A stretch of 64,000 nt of DNA from Aurantimicrobium photophilum (GTDB lineage: Bacteria > Actinomycetota > Actinomycetes > Actinomycetales > Microbacteriaceae). Shown here one piece after another: positions 62,285-64,000 of the stretch. Within the stretch, counting starts at the first letter, position 1. Every line of letters begins with the position of its first letter. Location of the stretch: assembly GCF_003194085.1 (NCBI RefSeq), contig NZ_CP023994.1, positions 1,302,001 to 1,366,000 on the forward strand, read 5' to 3'. Under the pieces are notes generated by a model, which had not been told where the DNA came from, did no database searches, and worked only from the letters and a program-made list of their open reading frames with translations. A program made the translations under genes and the position numbers.

Positions 62285-63490
62285 GTGAAAACTTATCTAG
62301 AACTACTGCGGGTCAGAGGCGTAACCCGTGTTTTGTTGTCGCAACTTTTGGCCAGATTCCCCCACGGAATGCTCTCCATCGCCTTCTTGATCCACGTGGA
62401 GCAGGTTCACCACTCCTATGCGGCGGCTGGTTTGGTCGTTGCCGCTATCAGCCTGGGCGAAGCCATTGCAGGCCCCATTAGTTCACGACTGATGGCACGC
62501 TGGGGCATGCGCCCACTCCTGTCGGTGATGACAATAGTTGCAGTGATTACCTTGTCGTCGATGGCAATCTTCCCGCTGTCTGTCCCCGCACTTGTCGTTC
62601 TCGGCTTTATCGGTGGATGTTCCTTCCCACCCATCCAGCCCGCCGTGCGCACCATCTATCCCAAGCTGGTTCCTAACCGCTTACTCACTCCCCTGTTTTC
62701 CCTGGATGCTTCCGCTCAGGAAATCATCTGGATTGTGGGTCCCGTGCTCACCACCTTTGTCGCACTCCGCGTGGGCAGCGTGGAAGCAGTGTTGGCAGCG
62801 ATGGCCTTCCTCGCTGCCGGTGGGCTGTGGTTTATTACCTCACCTTCGGTAGGTCAGGTTCGCATTCCCATGAGCAAGCGTCGCCTCGGCGGCGTGCTCT
62901 CCAGGCCACCGGTCATTATTTCCACCCTGCTGGGCCTGACCCTGGTTGCCTGCTTTGCTGCCGTGGAGGCAGGAATTATTGGCCTCTTTGGTGAGGATGG
63001 CCCCGAAGCTGGATGGATTCTGGCCATCTACGCCCTGGGTTCCCTCGTGGGAGGCCTAGCCTGGGGCCACCGCGAAATTGCCCCCTGGTCTATGACGCGC
63101 AGACTTCTGTTGGTCTTTGCTGGACTTGCCGCTGCATCACTTTCGTCTGACTTCTGGTGGCTCGCTGTCACCCTGTTTATCTCAGGTCTAGGTGTTGCCC
63201 CTGCCCTCACGGTGCTCTTTGCCAATGTGAGCGCCACCATGAAGTTCAGTGAAACCGCAGAGTCCTATGCCTGGATTGGCAGTGGTCAGTTGATTGGTGC
63301 CGGGCTGGGATCAGCCGTTGCTGGTTTATGCATTGACCACTTTGGCGCCCAGACGGCCATTATTGCCGCAACACTTTTTGCCCTCATTACCGCCATTGGC
63401 GCTTTAGGAACATTCCGCTGGAGCCCCGACCTCCGGGGAGGCCACGGGGCTCCGCTGCCCGATACTGGCCCTGTAGAAACGATCAGCTAA
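62285..63490 (+). CDS. MFS transporter
   Basis: 401-residue major facilitator with about twelve hydrophobic segments. Motif A-like ISSRLMARWGMRPLL follows helix 2, and FIGGCSFPPIQPAVRTIYPKL follows helix 4; the second half has GLGVAPALTVLFANVSATMKF. The pattern resembles actinobacterial arabinose-efflux/drug-export-like permeases; the substrate is unknown. GTG 62285 is preceded by GGAGAGG. It is divergent from nrdA and overlaps the convergent lyase gene by 4 nt. Confidence 0.8.
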   Translation: MKTYLELLRVRGVTRVLLSQLLARFPHGMLSIAFLIHVEQVHHSYAAAGLVVAAISLGEAIAGPISSRLMARWGMRPLLSVMTIVAVITLSSMAIFPLSVPALVVLGFIGGCSFPPIQPAVRTIYPKLVPNRLLTPLFSLDASAQEIIWIVGPVLTTFVALRVGSVEAVLAAMAFLAAGGLWFITSPSVGQVRIPMSKRRLGGVLSRPPVIISTLLGLTLVACFAAVEAGIIGLFGEDGPEAGWILAIYALGSLVGGLAWGHREIAPWSMTRRLLLVFAGLAAASLSSDFWWLAVTLFISGLGVAPALTVLFANVSATMKFSETAESYAWIGSGQLIGAGLGSAVAGLCIDHFGAQTAIIAATLFALITAIGALGTFRWSPDLRGGHGAPLPDTGPVETIS

Positions 63491-64000
63491 AGAGCGAGAG
63501 AAGCCCGGCGGAATGCTTCCGTCAGAATCTCGGGGCTGGTTGCCATGTTCACTCGAATGTGGCCTTCGCCACCTTCACCGAAGACATGACCGCTTGAGAA
63601 GGCAACCTTGCCCTTTTCGAGGAAGGCCTGTCCCGGGTCATCTCCGAGCCCCAGAGCTCGGCAGTCCACCCACGCCAAATAAGTGGCTTCAACCGGGGTG
63701 TATTTCGCACCGGGCAGGAAAGTGTTCACCAATTCGGTCACGAGGTGACGGTTGCGGTCGATGTCCTTGTTCACGGCAGCAATCCACTCATCCCCACCAC
63801 GCAGCGCTGCAACGTGGGCAATAGTGCCCAGGTGGCTTGGGGCTTCGAGATATTCTGCCTTCATCTTGCGCACAAATTCTGAAGACTCCTTGTTAGTCAC
63901 AATGAGTGCACCCTTGAGACCAGCAAGGTTGTAGGACTTGGAGGCACTGGTCACCACGATGGCATCCGCTGCCTCGGGGATGTCCAGGATCGAGATGAAC
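63487..64000 (-). CDS. PatB/MalY-like PLP aminotransferase-fold lyase, C-terminal part (cut by window edge)
   Basis: C-terminal 170 residues of a fold-type I PLP enzyme. DAIVVTSASKSYNLAGLKGALIV holds the PLP lysine; VDCRALGLGDDPGQAFLEKGKVAFSSGHVFGEGGEGHIRVNMATS contains the carboxylate-binding Arg and is characteristic of the MalY/PatB cystathionine beta-lyase group. The family splits cystathionine or cysteine conjugates to pyruvate and ammonia. The N-terminal portion is beyond the window. Its stop overlaps the end of the convergent MFS gene. Confidence 0.87.
   Translation of the reverse strand, partial: FISILDIPEAADAIVVTSASKSYNLAGLKGALIVTNKESSEFVRKMKAEYLEAPSHLGTIAHVAALRGGDEWIAAVNKDIDRNRHLVTELVNTFLPGAKYTPVEATYLAWVDCRALGLGDDPGQAFLEKGKVAFSSGHVFGEGGEGHIRVNMATSPEILTEAFRRASLAL

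Overview
The window looks like chromosome from a small-genome member of the Microbacteriaceae (Actinobacteria), possibly one of the freshwater lineages. The basis is moderate GC, gene order and families typical of actinobacteria (DUF501 next to a FtsB-like protein and enolase; RsmI divergent from a GT39 mannosyltransferase; MetG-TatD-RsmA-IspE-ABC-F; a MycP-like subtilase; a RamB-like regulator facing GTP-dependent PEP carboxykinase), and several genes whose start codon sits about 7 nt after a -10 hexamer (leaderless mRNAs). The genus is inference.

Layout. 1-6.2 kb: 5' part of ilvA, htpX-lemA, an MFS carrier, amylosucrase and a RelBE-type toxin-antitoxin pair. 6.2-24.5 kb: housekeeping block with a short tRNA-Leu(UAA), ndh, subtilase, DUF501, ftsB-like, eno, hisS, mazG, pckG/ramB, nhaA, mfd, a secreted HEAAH protein, pth and rplY. 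24.8-33.7 kb: gnd, a PfkB sugar kinase, a DUF4239-like protein, vapBC, prs, glmU, tRNA-Gln, a MarR regulator with a probably frameshifted membrane gene, then a second vapBC converging on hicBA. 33.7-44.4 kb: ABC-F, ispE, rsmA, tatD, metG, an orphan EndoU toxin/immunity cassette, rsmI, pmt and sdaA.

44.7-51.5 kb is a sharply GC-richer copper/metal-handling island (DUF6153, DUF305 lipoprotein, F510_1955-type beta-propeller lipoprotein, CxxC carboxymuconolactone decarboxylase-like protein, CsoR, CopB-type P1B ATPase, 5'-truncated FAD/NAD oxidoreductase). It sits inside the homocysteine S-methyltransferase gene mmuM: the C-terminal piece lies on its left, the N-terminal piece on its right, in the same orientation, with the middle of the gene missing. 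No integrase or transposase is visible. A CsoR-type palindrome precedes copB-csoR, so that operon is probably autoregulated and copper-responsive.

51.8-64 kb: DHA2-type MFS exporter, HrpA helicase, a LAxTG surface protein, and the class I ribonucleotide reductase operon. The reductase is unusual. The beta subunit has the exact ligand spacing of the Chlamydia class Ic (Mn/Fe) enzyme, with Phe in place of the radical Tyr. The alpha reading frame stops before the C-terminal redox CxxC tail, which is instead carried by a 26-codon ORF overlapping the stop codon as TAATG. The nrdA promoter holds two NrdR-like boxes 32 bp apart and a perfect DnaA box. The window ends with an MFS carrier and part of a PatB/MalY-like lyase.
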